Assembly: GCF_042453785.1 (NCBI RefSeq)
Contig: NC_091671.1
Location: 28,301,001-28,365,000, forward strand
Direction: 5' to 3'
Length of the DNA: 64,000 bases
Source: Malus domestica
Lineage: Eukaryota > Streptophyta > Magnoliopsida > Rosales > Rosaceae
Shown: positions 1 through 11,169 of the stretch, piece by piece
How the letters are laid out: each line of letters opens with the position of its first letter
Numbering within the stretch: position 1 is the first letter of the stretch
Notes under the pieces: generated by a model
The model's input: only the letters and a program-made list of their open reading frames with translations
Told to the model about the DNA's origin: nothing
The model's database searches: none
Program-made: the position numbers and the translations under genes

Positions 1-1036
1 ATCCTCATCTCCGCTACACCCATTTTGTGTACGTGTTGATGTTTCACCGCCCAACATTCTGTGCCATACAGCATCGCCGGCCTTATTGCCGTCCTATAAA
101 ATTTTCCCTTGAGCTTCAGTGGCATACGGCGGTCACACAACACGCCGGATGCACTCTTCCACTTCATCCATCCAGCTTGTATTCTATGGTTGAGATCTCC
201 ATCTAATTCTCCGTTCTTTTGCAAGATAGATCCTAGGTAACGAAAACGGTCGCTCTTTGGTATTTCTTGATCTCCGATCCTCACCCCTAACTCGTTTTGG
301 CCTCCATCTGCACTGAACTTGCACTCCATATATTCTGTCTTTGATCGGCTTAGGCGAAGACCTTTAGATTCCAACACTTCTCTCCAAAGGTTAAGCTTTG
401 CATTTACCCCTTCCTGAGTTTCATCTATCAACACTATATCGTCTGCGAAAAGCATACACCAAGGAATATCATCTTGAATATGTCCTGTTAACTCATCCAT
501 TACCAACGCAAAAAGGTAAGGACTTAAGGATGAGCCTTGATGTAATCCTACAGTTATGGGAAAGCTTTCGGTTTGTCCTTCATGAGTTCTTACGGCAGTC
601 TTTGCTTCTTCATACATATCCTTTATAGCTTGGATATATGCTACTCGTACTCCTTTCTTCTCTAAAATCCTCCAAAGAATGTCTCTTGGGACCCTATTAT
701 ACGCTTTTTCCAAATCTATAAAGACCATGTGTAAATCCTTTTTCCCATCTCTATATCTTTCCATCAATCTTCGTAAGAGATAGATTGCCTCCATGGTTGA
801 GCGCCCTGGCATGAACCCGAATTGGTTGTCCGAAACCCGTGTCTCTTGCCTCAATCTATGCTCAATGACTCTCTCCCAGAGCTTCATTGTATGACTCATT
901 AGCTTAATACCCCTATAGTTCATGCAATTTTGTACGTCGCCCTTATTCTTGTAGATAGGCACCAAAGTGCTCATTCGCCACTCATTTGGCATCTTCTTCG
1001 TTTTCAAAATCCTATTGAAAAGGTCAGTCCACATCG
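1..1036 (-). mobile_element. RTE-type non-LTR retrotransposon, reverse transcriptase part (partial)
   Basis: Read on the minus strand, this stretch stays open from about 1036 to the window edge and encodes a non-LTR reverse transcriptase. Recognisable pieces, in order, are a PNEWR-like entry, the NYRGI block, FGFMPGRST, the [11 protein letters not shown] block, a [10 protein letters not shown] block and the catalytic FADD (438-449), then the RYLGS block and a C-terminal region running off the left edge. The combination is typical of plant RTE-like LINEs. The enzyme would copy the element's RNA at a nicked chromosomal target. Similarity stops abruptly near 1036, so the endonuclease half is missing and the copy is 5'-truncated. 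No stop was noticed in the visible part, but I did not check every codon. A 3' end typical of this class occurs separately at 12037-12105. Confidence 0.85.
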
Positions 1037-2040
1037 GCCAAAATATTGCTAATGATGTCAAAACCACATGCATGCATACATCTTCGTTGCCTCTGAAGAC
1101 CAAAAGAACCAAACAAATCAGCTCAAAAATGCAACCGGAATTTTCACTATGCCACAATAGATGAAAATTAGCATAGGAAGGCACACAACTCTATATGAAC
1201 ATATATTTTTTACCAGTAAAAGAGGGAAGAAAACCTAACTCTCAGAGTCTCATGACTTATTGTCAAAACATAGGCAAAAACTTAATGGACGCAGTTTCCA
1301 AATAAGTTTTAAAAACTTTATGAGCCTTGCATGGAAGAGAAGTAATCTTCCAGTACTTGGTTTTCTTAATTGACATGTTTTCTTAATAGTATATTTAAAT
1401 ATGATTGAAAGGAAGAACCAACAGCATCAACTAAAGCTACAGAACCATAAGAAGAACAAACCGAACTTAACAATGATGGTCAAGGTTCAAGATGCTTATT
1501 CTGCCTGCACCCACCCCAATGGAAAGAATTAAAAAGGATAAGTGGCGTATATAAAAAACAGTTGCACCTTAACTTTGAAATACAAAGTTTCTCTTCAACT
1601 ACAGACGTGAAATTCATGAATTCAACTAAAAGAGGTTCAGTCAATTGCAGAGCAGCAGAAACTATCCTTCTGGTTGTGTCATAATTCATTCTTCGAACTT
1701 CCCAGCATGGGTGGCATATGAAAAAGATCATTAACTGCAACACATCGATAATTACTCATAACGAAACAAAATTCTTTCCAGAGAAAACAAAGCAGAGTCA
1801 CATGCCAGGCTGTTCAGGTGTTTCCACGAGCATTACACATTTCTTGCAGTGTGTTGATCATGCCAATCCTCTGAGCCTGTTTAAATGGAAATGTTAATTA
1901 AAGATAACGCAAGCAGAAGCCGCTTAACAGTGTGCTCAAATAAGGAAATGTAAAGGAAATATAGTGAGGACTTGTCTTTTCCCTAATTTGAATATTACTC
2001 TGACTGAGGAAGATATGGACTTACCTCCTAACCCCACTCT
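1037..2040. other. Intergenic stretch, no gene recognised
   Basis: No long open frame and no recognisable domain. A 63-bp minus-strand segment (1814-1876) preceded by a good acceptor (TTTAAACAG) reads AQRIGMINTLQEMCNARGNT then stop. It could be a terminal exon, but I could not place the protein or find partner exons. Confidence 0.4.
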
Positions 2041-2048
2041 TTGTTCCT

Positions 2049-2138
2049 AATTAGTCCCTTCCTTACCCATACACCTACAGAAACTTCCACCAAATATTTA
2101 AAAAGTCCCTTCCTTACCCATACACCTACAGAAGAAAA
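2049..2138 (+). repeat. Tandem duplication of a short segment
   Basis: A segment of about 32 bp beginning AGTCCCTTCCTTACCCATAC occurs twice, at about 2054 and about 2105, separated by an A-rich spacer. A third partial AGTCCCTTCC follows at about 2151. Confidence 0.7.
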
Positions 2139-2289
2139 AGAAGAAACTAAAAAGTCCCTTCCACGGCCCAATACCCGATTCGACTCATTCCGAGTCGGAC
2201 TCGTTGTCGTGAAACCCAGCCGCGGACTCGTTGTCGTGAAATCCAGTCGTTGATGATCAAACAGTTTCTCCTTCCTACTTTTGTTTCAG

Positions 2290-2575
2290 TAAATCGAGGG
2301 AAAGAAAGAGGAAAAGAAAGAGAGGGAGATTTTGGGTCTACGGGGAAAGGAGGGTTCAAGATTGGGTTCGAAAGAAGGGGAAAGAATGAGGGAAAGAAAG
2401 AAAGGGAGATTTGGGGTCTACGGGGAAAGAAGGAGGGTTCAAGATTGGGTTCGAAAGAAGGGGAAAGAAGGAGGGAGGGTTCAGATTTATCACAACTCAG
2501 AAATAAAGAGGGAAAGAAAGAGGGAGGGTTCAGGTTTGGAGTTCACAGGAAAGAAAGAGGGAGAATTGAAAAAAA
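2290..2575 (+). repeat. Purine-rich imperfect minisatellite
   Basis: Imperfect tandem units built from GGGAAAGAAAGAGGGAG and TGGGGTCTACGGGGAAAG-like blocks. The clearest pair lies at about 2327-2403 and 2404-2470. The plus strand is almost pure purine. The apparent open frames here are low-complexity translations (G, K, E, R rich) and are not believed to be proteins. Confidence 0.75.
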
Positions 2576-2910
2576 AGCGCCTATTTTTCAATATTGGGCC
2601 GCCAAATTTATCACAACTCGCGCGACGGAGGTATACAAGTTGACGTCGCGCAAAGTAGTTTTGCGCAACGAACGTATTAAGGCGTCGCGCAAGGTTTTTT
2701 TTAAAAAAAAAATTATTATAAAAATTACTGAAAATGTGACTTTCCTCATTTCAAATTCAAAATTTTTAAACATAAACACCACAATAATATATTTTTCTAA
2801 CAAAAACCCACAATAATTTTTTTTACATATATATCATTCAATTTCTTAAGTGTTATAAGTACAAAATAAATAAATTAAAATCTACTTAGTAAATATATAT
2901 ACCATTGAAC

Positions 2911-4234
2911 TTGATGGGATACGCATTGTACGAAACTAGTTTCAACGATCCAATCGTCAAATTTGTTTGTATATGCTTCAAGATCGCATACGCCATAAAT
3001 CGCAAAAAACAAACATTCAAAGATCAAGTAACGGGACAAACCTTTTCAACGATTATAAACGCAAAATCACCAAATTAACGGTTATTTTAACTCTGATTTT
3101 GATGATTTTTTACAGCTACACTCTTTAACCCTATATGAATACAATGAACCAATTCGATCGTAAATTTAAAACATTTGCATAAGTGGATACCATAAAATCT
3201 TATGTTATACTTAATGAAAGTATAAATAAACTCCAAGTGTTAGTGAATCTAATGTTTTGATGGGATACGCATTGTACGAAACTAGTTTGAACGATCCAAC
3301 TGTCAAATTTGTTTGTATATGCTTTGAGATCGCATACGCCAAAAATGGCAAAACACAAACATACAGAGATCAAGTAACCGGATAAACCTTTTCGACGGCT
3401 ATAAACGAAAAATCACCAATTTAACTGTTATTTTAACTCCGATTTTAATGATTTCTTACAGCTACACTCTTTATCCCTATATGAATACAGTGAACCAAGT
3501 CGATCGTGAATTTAAAACATTTACACAAGTGGATAACACAAAATCTTATGTTATACTTAATGAAAGTATAAATAAACTCCAAGTGTTAGTGAATATAATA
3601 TTTTGATGGGATACGCATTGTTCGAAACTAGTTTCAACGATCCAACCGTCAAATTTGTTTGTATAAGCTTCGAGATCGCATACGCCAAAAATCGTAAAAA
3701 AAAAACATACAGAGATCAAGTAACGGGACAAACCTTTTCGACGACTATTAACAAAAAATCACCAATTTAACGGTTATTTTAACTCCGATTTTGATGATTT
3801 CTTATAGCTACACTCTTTAACCCTATATGAATACAGTGAACCAATTCGATCGTGAATTTAAAACATTTACACAAGTGAATACCACAAAATCTTATGTTAT
3901 ACTTAATAGAAGTATAAATAAACTCCAAGTGTTAGTCAATCTAATGTTTTGATGGGATACGCATTGTACGAAACTAGTTTGAACGATCCAACCGTCAAAT
4001 TTGTTTGTATATGCTTCGAGATCGCATACGCCAAAAATGGAAAAAAACAAACATTCATAGATTAAGTAACGGGACAAACCTTTTCGATGGCTATAAACAA
4101 AAAATTACCAATTTAACGGTTATTTTAACTCCGATTTTGATGATTTTTTACAGTTACACTCTTTAACCCTATATGAATACAATGAACAAATTCGATCGTG
4201 AATTTAAAACATTTACACAAGTGGATACCACAAA
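2911..4234 (+). repeat. 346-bp tandem repeat array (3.8 units)
   Basis: Units start with TTGATGGGATACGCATTG at 2911, 3257, 3603 and 3949, an exact 346-bp spacing. An internal marker (CGATCG at 3155, 3501, 3847, 4193) keeps the same spacing, so indels between units are almost absent. The fourth unit stops near 4234. A fifth unit stands apart at 4683-4966. Units differ by scattered substitutions. Minus-strand frames of about 60 codons recur in the units but show no recognisable protein and are treated as chance. Confidence 0.92.
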
Positions 4235-4287
4235 AGAAAAAGGCAATGCAAGAACCCCAAAAGAAAAGCAAAAGAGAGATGGAAAAA

Positions 4288-4392
4288 AAAAAAGGGACTT
4301 TGCGCGACGCAGTCGTACATACGTCGCGCAAAATGGCTTTGCGCGACGTAGGAACACATGCGTCGCGCAAAGTCCCCTTTTTTTTTTTCCTT
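4288..4392. repeat. GCGCGACG hairpin with A/T-tract ends
   Basis: An inverted repeat whose arms run from an A tract through GGGACTTTGCGCGACG to the matching CGTCGCGCAAAGTCCCC and a T tract, with a second inverted GCGCGACG pair inside. The sequence could fold into a long hairpin. Confidence 0.8.
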
Positions 4393-4584
4393 TTCCTTAT
4401 GAGTACAAAATAAATAAATGTAAAGCTGCAACAAATAACAAGCATTCTCTCATCAAATTCAACTTATTCTATACCGTTATACAATAAACATTCAAAACAA
4501 ATGATTGAAACTTCATATATATAAGCCATCAAAAGTATTCAATTCACGTTTCTTAAAAAAAAAAAAATTCAATTCTCAACATCT

Positions 4585-5197
4585 AATTTTTTTTACATAT
4601 ATATCATTCAATTTCTTAAGTGTTATAAGTACAAAATAAATAAATTAAAATCTACTTAGTAAATATATATATAACATTGAACTTGATGGGATACGCATTG
4701 TACGAAACTAGTTTGAACGATCCAACCGTCAAATTTGTTTGTATATGCTTCGAGATAGCATACGCAAAAAATCGCAAAAAACAAACATTTAGAGATTAAG
4801 TAACGGGACAAACCTTTTCGACGGCTACAAAAAAAATTACCAATTTAACGGTTATTTAACCTCCGATTTTGATGATTTTTTACAGTTACACTCTTTAACC
4901 CTATATGAATACAATGAACAAATTCGATCGTGAATTTAAAACATTTACACAAGTGGATACCACAAAAGAAAAAGGCAATGCAAAGTCCCCTTTTTTTTTT
5001 TTTGCCCTTTTCCTTATGAGTACAAAATAAATAAATATAAAGCTGCAACAAATAACAAGCATTCTCTCATCAAATTCAACTTATTCTATACCGTTATACA
5101 ATAAACATTCAAAACAAATGATTGAAACTTCATATATATAAGCAATCAAAAGTATTCAATTCACGTTTCTTTAAAAAAAAAAATCAATTCTCAACAG
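4585..5197 (+). repeat. Second, shorter copy of the 2815-4583 block
   Basis: The AT-rich leader before unit 1 (2815-2910) recurs at 4585-4682, followed by one 346-type unit (4683-4966, 2 bp shorter at the CGATCG marker). The tail found at 4235-4580 then recurs at 4967-5197. This second block carries one unit where the first has nearly four, and lacks the palindromic GCGCGACG insert present at about 4256-4370. Confidence 0.85.
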
Positions 5198-5416
5198 CTA
5201 AATTAGATCTGCTTACTCCAAATCAAAGACCATTAAATAGCAAGGGAGGGATTGCATGATGAAAAGATATGAAACTATATGTATGTTGAATTTATGAGCA
5301 AGGGAGGAATTGGAGAAGGTTTTGAAGAGAGATGGGGGAGGGAGGTAGCTGCTGCAACTGGGTTTGCAGTTTCCGCCTCCCAAACTGATTAAGTGGAGCA
5401 GAAAAATTCATTGACT

Positions 5417-5700
5417 TTGCGCGACGCAAGTCTTCGTCGTGCAAAGTCAACTTTGCGTGACGTAAGTACACATACGTCGCACAAACAACCTTTGCGCGAC
5501 GGCACTTTGCGCGACGCATGCTGTCGTCGAGCAAAACAGCTTTGCACGACCCAACAGTTCTTGCGTCGCGCAAAGTTGTTTTGCTCGACTCCAGAATGCG
5601 TCGCGCAAAGGTTGTTTGCGCGACGTACGTACACATACGTCGCGCAAACATACTTTACGCGACGAAATTTGATCCGTCGCGCAAAATTCCGTCGCGCAAA
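5417..5700. repeat. Subterminal GCGCGACG repeat cluster
   Basis: More than a dozen direct and inverted copies of TTTGCGCGACG or close variants (GTGACG, TCGAGC, GCACGAC) packed in under 300 bp next to the CACTA terminus. Paired copies form repeated small palindromes separated by 10-15 bp such as GTACACATAC. These are likely transposase-binding sites by analogy with CACTA subterminal regions. Confidence 0.8.
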
Positions 5701-5769
5701 CATGTTTTTCTACTAGTGTATCCATGGCTCCTCTTTTTTTCTTTTTTCCTTTTTTCAGTTTCTAAAATA

Positions 5770-6167
5770 TCATATATCTTCCAGTACTATTTCTTCCACG
5801 GTCACTAAGGTAGCATGGCCAACCTTCTTCCTCAAAGAGAGAGCTACGCTAGCTGCATCAATTCCATCTCCAATTATTACCATCTGGTCTTTCTTTTCCT
5901 CATTGAAAGCCACTGGATTAACACCTACAAATATTATAAATAACGAATTTCATTCTTAAATCCCCGTAAAAATATGTTTACGTGCCATAATTCTTTTTGT
6001 TTTTGTAAATTAATGAAGTAAATATACTATTAAATTTTTTAAAGATAATGAAGACATTAAAAAATATGAGCAGTAGTAGTATAGGCACCATCAGCGACAG
6101 CAGCTATCTTCATGGCCTTGGCACGACGTCTTCTGCTTCTCATCTGCACCTCAATGACAATCTTTTG
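5770..6167 (-). CDS. Heavy-metal-associated (HMA) domain protein, two 3' exons
   Basis: Two minus-strand exons are visible. 6089-6167 begins after a CAG acceptor with codons QKIVIEVQM and ends at a GT donor. 5770-5924 continues VNPVAFNEEKKDQMVIIGDG and stops at TGA (5770-5772). Together they give about 77 residues with the beta-alpha-beta order of an HMA domain, as in plant HIPP or copper-chaperone-like proteins. The usual metal-binding CxxC after the first strand is replaced by a basic run (QMRSRRRAKAM), so copper binding by that motif is unlikely; many plant HMA relatives have lost it. The C terminus ends LEDI with no CaaX prenylation box. The first exon, probably only the start codon and one or two more, was not located, so the gene may be incomplete. 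A CACTA-like terminus lies 52 bp beyond the stop. Confidence 0.7.
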
Positions 6168-8115
6168 CTGCGGAATTAATTCAAACATATGATCATTTTA
6201 GTCATATAAAACAGACTCTCCTGGTACGACATAACTTAATAGTTTTTTTTTTCTAGGCTTCTAACCTTGTGTTGAAAAAATAACTAACAAAATTATTTTT
6301 AAATTGATCAAAACGCACTCATAAGTCTTTCAATCCATAACAAAAAAATCAAAATTGATCAATCTTTTATATGGAGAGAGAAGGAAATACATGGAGAATT
6401 TTCAACAACAAAATAATTAATATACTTTAGGAAACGATTAGTTAGTTTCTCTAATCATAAATAGAAAATAATCAGCAAACTTTTTAACAAAATATAGGAG
6501 AACTGTCAAGATTATTATAACAATCACATAGATCAACAACTGACAATTAACACGTACGCAAGCATGAGTGTTGATTTTAAAATTTTATTTTGAACTGATC
6601 GGTTACCATCATATTGAAGCCTACACAAGAAAAATGGCTCTGCAAGAGTACAAATGATTTGTTTAGCAATTCTAGCTAGGAAGAAGAAGATGAAGAAGTA
6701 GAAATATTTGTTCAGTCTCTTTATATATATTTGATGGCAACCATTCTCACATCGCAAGTAATCTACATGTATAAGTAGCATCCAAGTAATCAGCACGTGG
6801 TTTTGTACATGAGGCTGGCGATCCACTTTTTGAGGGTTCAAAGTATATACACCCTAGCCAAATAACAAAGAATGCTATATATGCTTATGACTCTTTTCTG
6901 CTACTTTCTTAATAACTAGCCTCTCTCTGCAATCATGCACTTTATGCACGCGAGAGGCTTTTTTTTTAAAAAAAATCAAGTACGCAATGCGCGACTTTAG
7001 TTTCTAATATAAATTCTGCAATTGTTATTGCAAACACCTTGTTTGGCTAAACCGCTTAACCAAACTCATATAAGTTAATCCTTAAAATCTGAGTACCGAG
7101 TAAACCTATTACGGTAGGCAAAAAAAATAAACAATCCTTCAAATTAAGTATAAAGGAATATTAAAATTTTGATGTTAAATTGGATTTAATGATTAAATTA
7201 AAACTATATCTCTCCACAAAATGATGAATTAAAAAAAAGGAATAAAATGAGTTCTACCACAATAAGAACTAAGAAGCAGCAGATAATAAGCCAATAATCG
7301 TGCAAGTAGTTCTTCGCGAGTGCATCTCCATGAGATTTAGTTGTGTACATTCCCAGTTCAATGCCAGTGGCTCTTCCTTGTTTGAACAAATAAGACGGAT
7401 CACTTTCATACATAACTGCATTGTTAAAGACACAATATTTAATTTGCAGAAATTGGCTAAAAGATATTTCCAAAACTATATCAACAAATGAAGGGAAAAA
7501 AAAAAGTGTGCTACAATGATTTCAGTATTTAACCAGATTACAATTGACAATATAGCACACAAAAAATTTAATCAAACCTCAGAATCTCGAAGCAGACCAA
7601 GGAACTACTTCGGCCTAATTTTACACAAATATCCTAATTGTCTCATTCTCTTCCTTTAACTGCTAAACATAATTTTCTGAAATTGACTTCACAAAACTAA
7701 TTAATTATTGGGGTTTCATAATATGATCTGAATAAGCAAACCGACCCTGGAATGGATAAGTAAGCTTCTACCCGCAGACTGGATCAAAGGCCCGCAGTTT
7801 CGTTATGACAATTACATTGAAGGACTTCACAACCAAATGCCAGTGCAACAAGGGTTATATTTTCAAAACCCTTGCACTAATTGTGTTCGCACTTTTGCTA
7901 TGGCTAGATGTGATTATTTGTGAGTAATAAGTTATGTGGCCGGTAAAGTCTTTTAACGATGATTCTATAGTCTCGCCCTTTGTAATAACTTTATATCTCG
8001 TTCTTCAGCGATGACCGATGTGTTCGCTGGTATAAGTTTATGGCGTCTACCATTTGTGACGGAATCTAAACTGGTGGCGATGGTACGGATGTGTTTCTGG
8101 TAGTCATATAAGGGT
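6168..8115. other. AT-rich intergenic stretch, no gene recognised
   Basis: Presumably contains the promoter and missing first exon of the HMA gene. A minus-strand frame at 7204-7473 (89 codons, hydrophobic C-terminal third) has no family I recognise and no splice context. I do not call it a gene. Confidence 0.5.
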
Positions 8116-8120
8116 TTTAC

Positions 8121-10506
8121 TGACACGTCCCGACCCTGATATTCCCCAAATACCAAGATAGACATGTGCTAGCCGACACTCGAGGGGGACGAAAGCCATT
8201 AATTGATACAAAAGCTAAGGATAAGAAGTAAATAAGGATTATGAATTTAAAATACAATAAATTAATAATTTAGGAACGTGTTTAGAGTATACAACTAACT
8301 AAAGTTCTAAAAGAATTAATGTAAAATTGAATAAATAAAAGAATGTGGGTCCTACATCGAGAGGACTCGAATATGCCAATGCAAAAGCGTTGACGTCGGG
8401 ATCGTATGCCTTGATTCTAAATCCTGAAAGGGGACGCAAAACAAGGGTGAGTGGACCAAGTTTATATACATACATAATACAAAAACAGTTATAAACATAC
8501 TAACCCCTAAAGTTTTAATAATGAAAACTACTAGCATAATAAATGATAGGTTTCTCTGAAAACCCTAGCATGCTATGAACATCTCAAAAGACATATTGTG
8601 GAAAACATCGCAGAAATCAAAGCATCAATAGTCTCACAAATCGTCTCGTAAGCGCGGTGTTCTGCTAGTAGGATCACTAAATAATAATACTCCCGACAAT
8701 GCCTGCACCTAAGTCTCTGTGTCCGTAGCCAGAGATAACTCCCTTCCGGCCCAATGCCTGTCTCCGTGTCCCTCAGCCTTTCACTAGGGATTATTTCTCC
8801 CGGCCTAACTGCCAACACTAGATCCTCGCCCCAAGCAGCATAGTGTCCACTAGTTACGCACAAATAGTTACACCTCTCAAAATAATCACTTCATAGTATA
8901 AAGTCATCCATTGTTTATACTATAAAAAGGGGTTTCTAAAACATGTTCTAGCATCCTATCGTCATCCATCAGATAGTCTACCAGTTCATGGTTTTTATAG
9001 AAAATACGATATATCAAACTATAGCTCAATATAGGCTAACAATTAATTCCTCACCAAAAACACGAGACGAAAATTAACATATTCAATAAACATGCTAAAC
9101 ATAAAATTAAATCATAAACTCGTAAGACATGCTATTCATTTATGCAATTAAACCATAAATTCATATAATTTTAGAAGGGGTCCACTCACTGTACTTAGCC
9201 GCCAAAAACTACGCTACTAGCGATGACAGAAATATCACAACAATTGCCCCTAAGCACAAAAATAGCACACTTAGTCAAACTCTACTCAAATGATTTAATT
9301 TAGGAAAACGGACTTCTAAAATGGGTCCAGGACATCGAAATTAGCCTAGGAGAGGTCCCGGACGAAACCCCTAAAAGTCAACTTTAACCATTGACCGAGT
9401 CAACAGTCAAAGGTCAATTGGGTCTAGACTGAGGGTTTGGATCAGAATTAGGGTTTAGATTTAGGTTAAATAAGGTTAGGACCTATTGGGTTTTGGTTTT
9501 GGATAGGTTTAGGGACAAAAATTGTGGTTTGGGCGTGAGCCCAAACCCACTAAATATTCACACACACATCAGCACACATATACACCTGCATGCACAGCAC
9601 ATTTACACATGCACACACGCCACACGTGTGTAACACACACACACACACGGCGCACACGCACACTCTCCTGTGCACGGCCCGCAGGCCTAACAGCCGAAAA
9701 GGATGGGCTTAAGCCCTCTGTAATTAACAAAGGTCCAAGGCCCCGTGGGCCTTTAAAACAAAAATTAAAATAAAACTAAAATGGTTTGGGTTGGGTCTAC
9801 GGGCCCAAGGCCCGTGGGTGTCCTAAACGGCCTGAAAGGCCTGCGTGCTGACGGAAATAATGGAGAAGAACGCCGGAGCCTTCCCAGCTCCGGCCGACTG
9901 CAAACCACGACCCTAGACTCTGTTCTAGGTACCAAAATGACGCACAAAGTGAGAGGAGTGTGATTATACCTTTGATTTTCCGTAGAACGGTCGAAGGTGA
10001 CCGGAAAACCATTCGACAGCCACGGGCTCGCCGGAGATGGGTTTGGCACACCCGAGCCGATTTCCTTCAAAAACCTTGTAAAAACGACGATTTAAAGCTT
10101 AATATATCTCAACCACGCAACAACCAAGACTAATTTGACCGGAAAACCAAGGGAACTCGCAAGAGAGTTCCTGGGTTCCACAGTCCCAGCTGCGCCGAGA
10201 GAGAAAGGGAGAGGAAGACTAGGTTTGATGATTATTATTGTCTTCCTTGTGCAGGTAAGCAATTAGGTGTGTGCATGCGTGTGTATGTGCGTCTCGGTGA
10301 AAGAGGGAAATAAGAGAGAGAAGGGAGAGAAACAGAAACAGAAAGGAGTCACGCGGGGGAGGGGAAACAGAGAGAGATGATGTTTGTTGGGGTGCTGCCA
10401 CGTGGCATTTCCATTGGGTAAAAGAGAAATGGACTAAATTGATAATTTCATAAACCTTTTGGGGAATAAAAAAATTATACACATAATTGGGGGTTGGGGT
10501 GTTACA
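8121..10506 (-). mobile_element. Solo LTR, about 2.39 kb, with 5-bp target duplication TTTAC
   Basis: The unit begins TGACACGTCCC at 8121 and ends GGGGTGTTACA at 10506, giving TG...CA ends with short inverted termini. It is bracketed by TTTAC at 8116-8120 and TTTAC at 10507-10511. No internal coding region, second LTR, primer-binding site or polypurine tract is present, so it reads as a solo LTR left by LTR-LTR recombination. The minus-strand start TGTAACACCCC and the following CT-rich leader-like sequence resemble long Ty3/gypsy LTRs, so minus orientation is favoured. A CA-rich tract lies inside at about 9557-9663. Open frames here are not conserved proteins. Confidence 0.82.
9557..9663 (+). 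repeat. CA-rich tract inside the solo LTR
   Basis: Runs of CACACA broken by TGCATG, CCACACGTGTG and GGCGCACACG. Low-complexity sequence typical of repeat growth within an old LTR. Confidence 0.8.
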
Positions 10507-10511
10507 TTTAC

Positions 10512-11166
10512 TCATTTTGTGTGTCCCTGCAAATTTATTCGCGATCAATTTTCTTATCACTGAAGCCAATTAACACCTCTGTATTTATATGTGTTGACCA
10601 ATAAAATGCTACTCTTATCTTTTCTTGTAAAAAAATAAAATAAAAGGTTTAGAAAAAAGGGTATAGGATAATTTGGAAATTTGAGATGGAGTTCTACAAT
10701 TTTCGTCTAAATTTACCATATCAAGATATGAAAAGAAGAAAGCGTCTGCCTGGTTAAGTTTTAGAAAATGATTTTTGAAGCACTGTTGCAATTTGCAAAA
10801 AGGAAACGACAAATAAGAATTTTCATTTTTAAGATGTGAGAATGTTATAGTTGTTTAATTCGGTATGATTTTTTTAGAAAGAAAATATTAAAAACGTGTC
10901 AGGTGCCAATGTTTAAAATGCTAAAGAAATATACATCGCAAATTCGTTATTGGTAGTTATATTTTTGTAATATAAATTCAAAGCATTGATTGGGGGATAC
11001 TGACATCGACTGGAGGCTAGATCATGGTCGGAGGGGCTAGCGAGCATGGTGAGTGCCTGCGCGGTGAAGGGATTAAGCCAAGTAGAGGAGGGGTTTAAGG
11101 TTGAGGGTTGCGGGCGTTGCGACAAGATGGTATTGACGCAACGGTAGTTGGGGGTGGTGACAGTGT
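10512..11166. other. Intergenic stretch, nothing recognised
   Basis: AT-rich, then a GC-richer part (10990-11160) whose open frames show no recognisable domain. Confidence 0.5.
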
Positions 11167-11169
11167 TAA

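Larger units (their letters stand above)
2612..5718 (-). mobile_element. CACTA-like non-autonomous DNA transposon with subterminal palindromes and internal tandem array
   Basis: The right border reads TACTAGTG at 5711-5718. On the minus strand this starts CACTAGTAGAAAAACATG, the form expected for a CACTA superfamily terminus. Next to it (5417-5700) lies a dense cluster of direct and inverted copies of TTTGCGCGACG, matching the subterminal repeats that bind transposase in this superfamily. Smaller clusters of the same motif occur at 2614-2690 and 4306-4372. Between them is a 346-bp tandem array. No transposase is seen, so mobility would depend on a helper. The left CACTA terminus was not found; the left limit given is where GCGCGACG motifs begin, and that end may be truncated or diverged. 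TAT after 5718 could be the 3-bp target copy, unconfirmed because the left end is missing. Confidence 0.65.

Noticed and set aside
1814-1876. Possible terminal exon on the minus strand
   Set aside because: Good acceptor and stop, but 20 residues with no recognised family and no partner exon.
2041-2816. Several open frames of 70-188 codons in the purine-rich region
   Set aside because: Low-complexity translations of a GGGAAAGAAAGAG minisatellite in all frames; no domain.
2911-4966. Idea that the 346-bp array is a CRISPR-like or centromeric satellite
   Set aside because: Units are contiguous without spacers and confined to one transposon-like block of under five copies; nothing supports either reading.
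4125-5725. Many overlapping frames with repeated FARR, VAQS and SRKV residues
   Set aside because: They are six-frame translations of the GCGCGACG palindromes.
7204-7473. 89-codon minus-strand frame with hydrophobic end
   Set aside because: No recognised domain, no splice context, AT-rich surroundings.
8573-10070. Open frames of 80-100 codons
   Set aside because: They lie inside the solo LTR and show no conserved protein.
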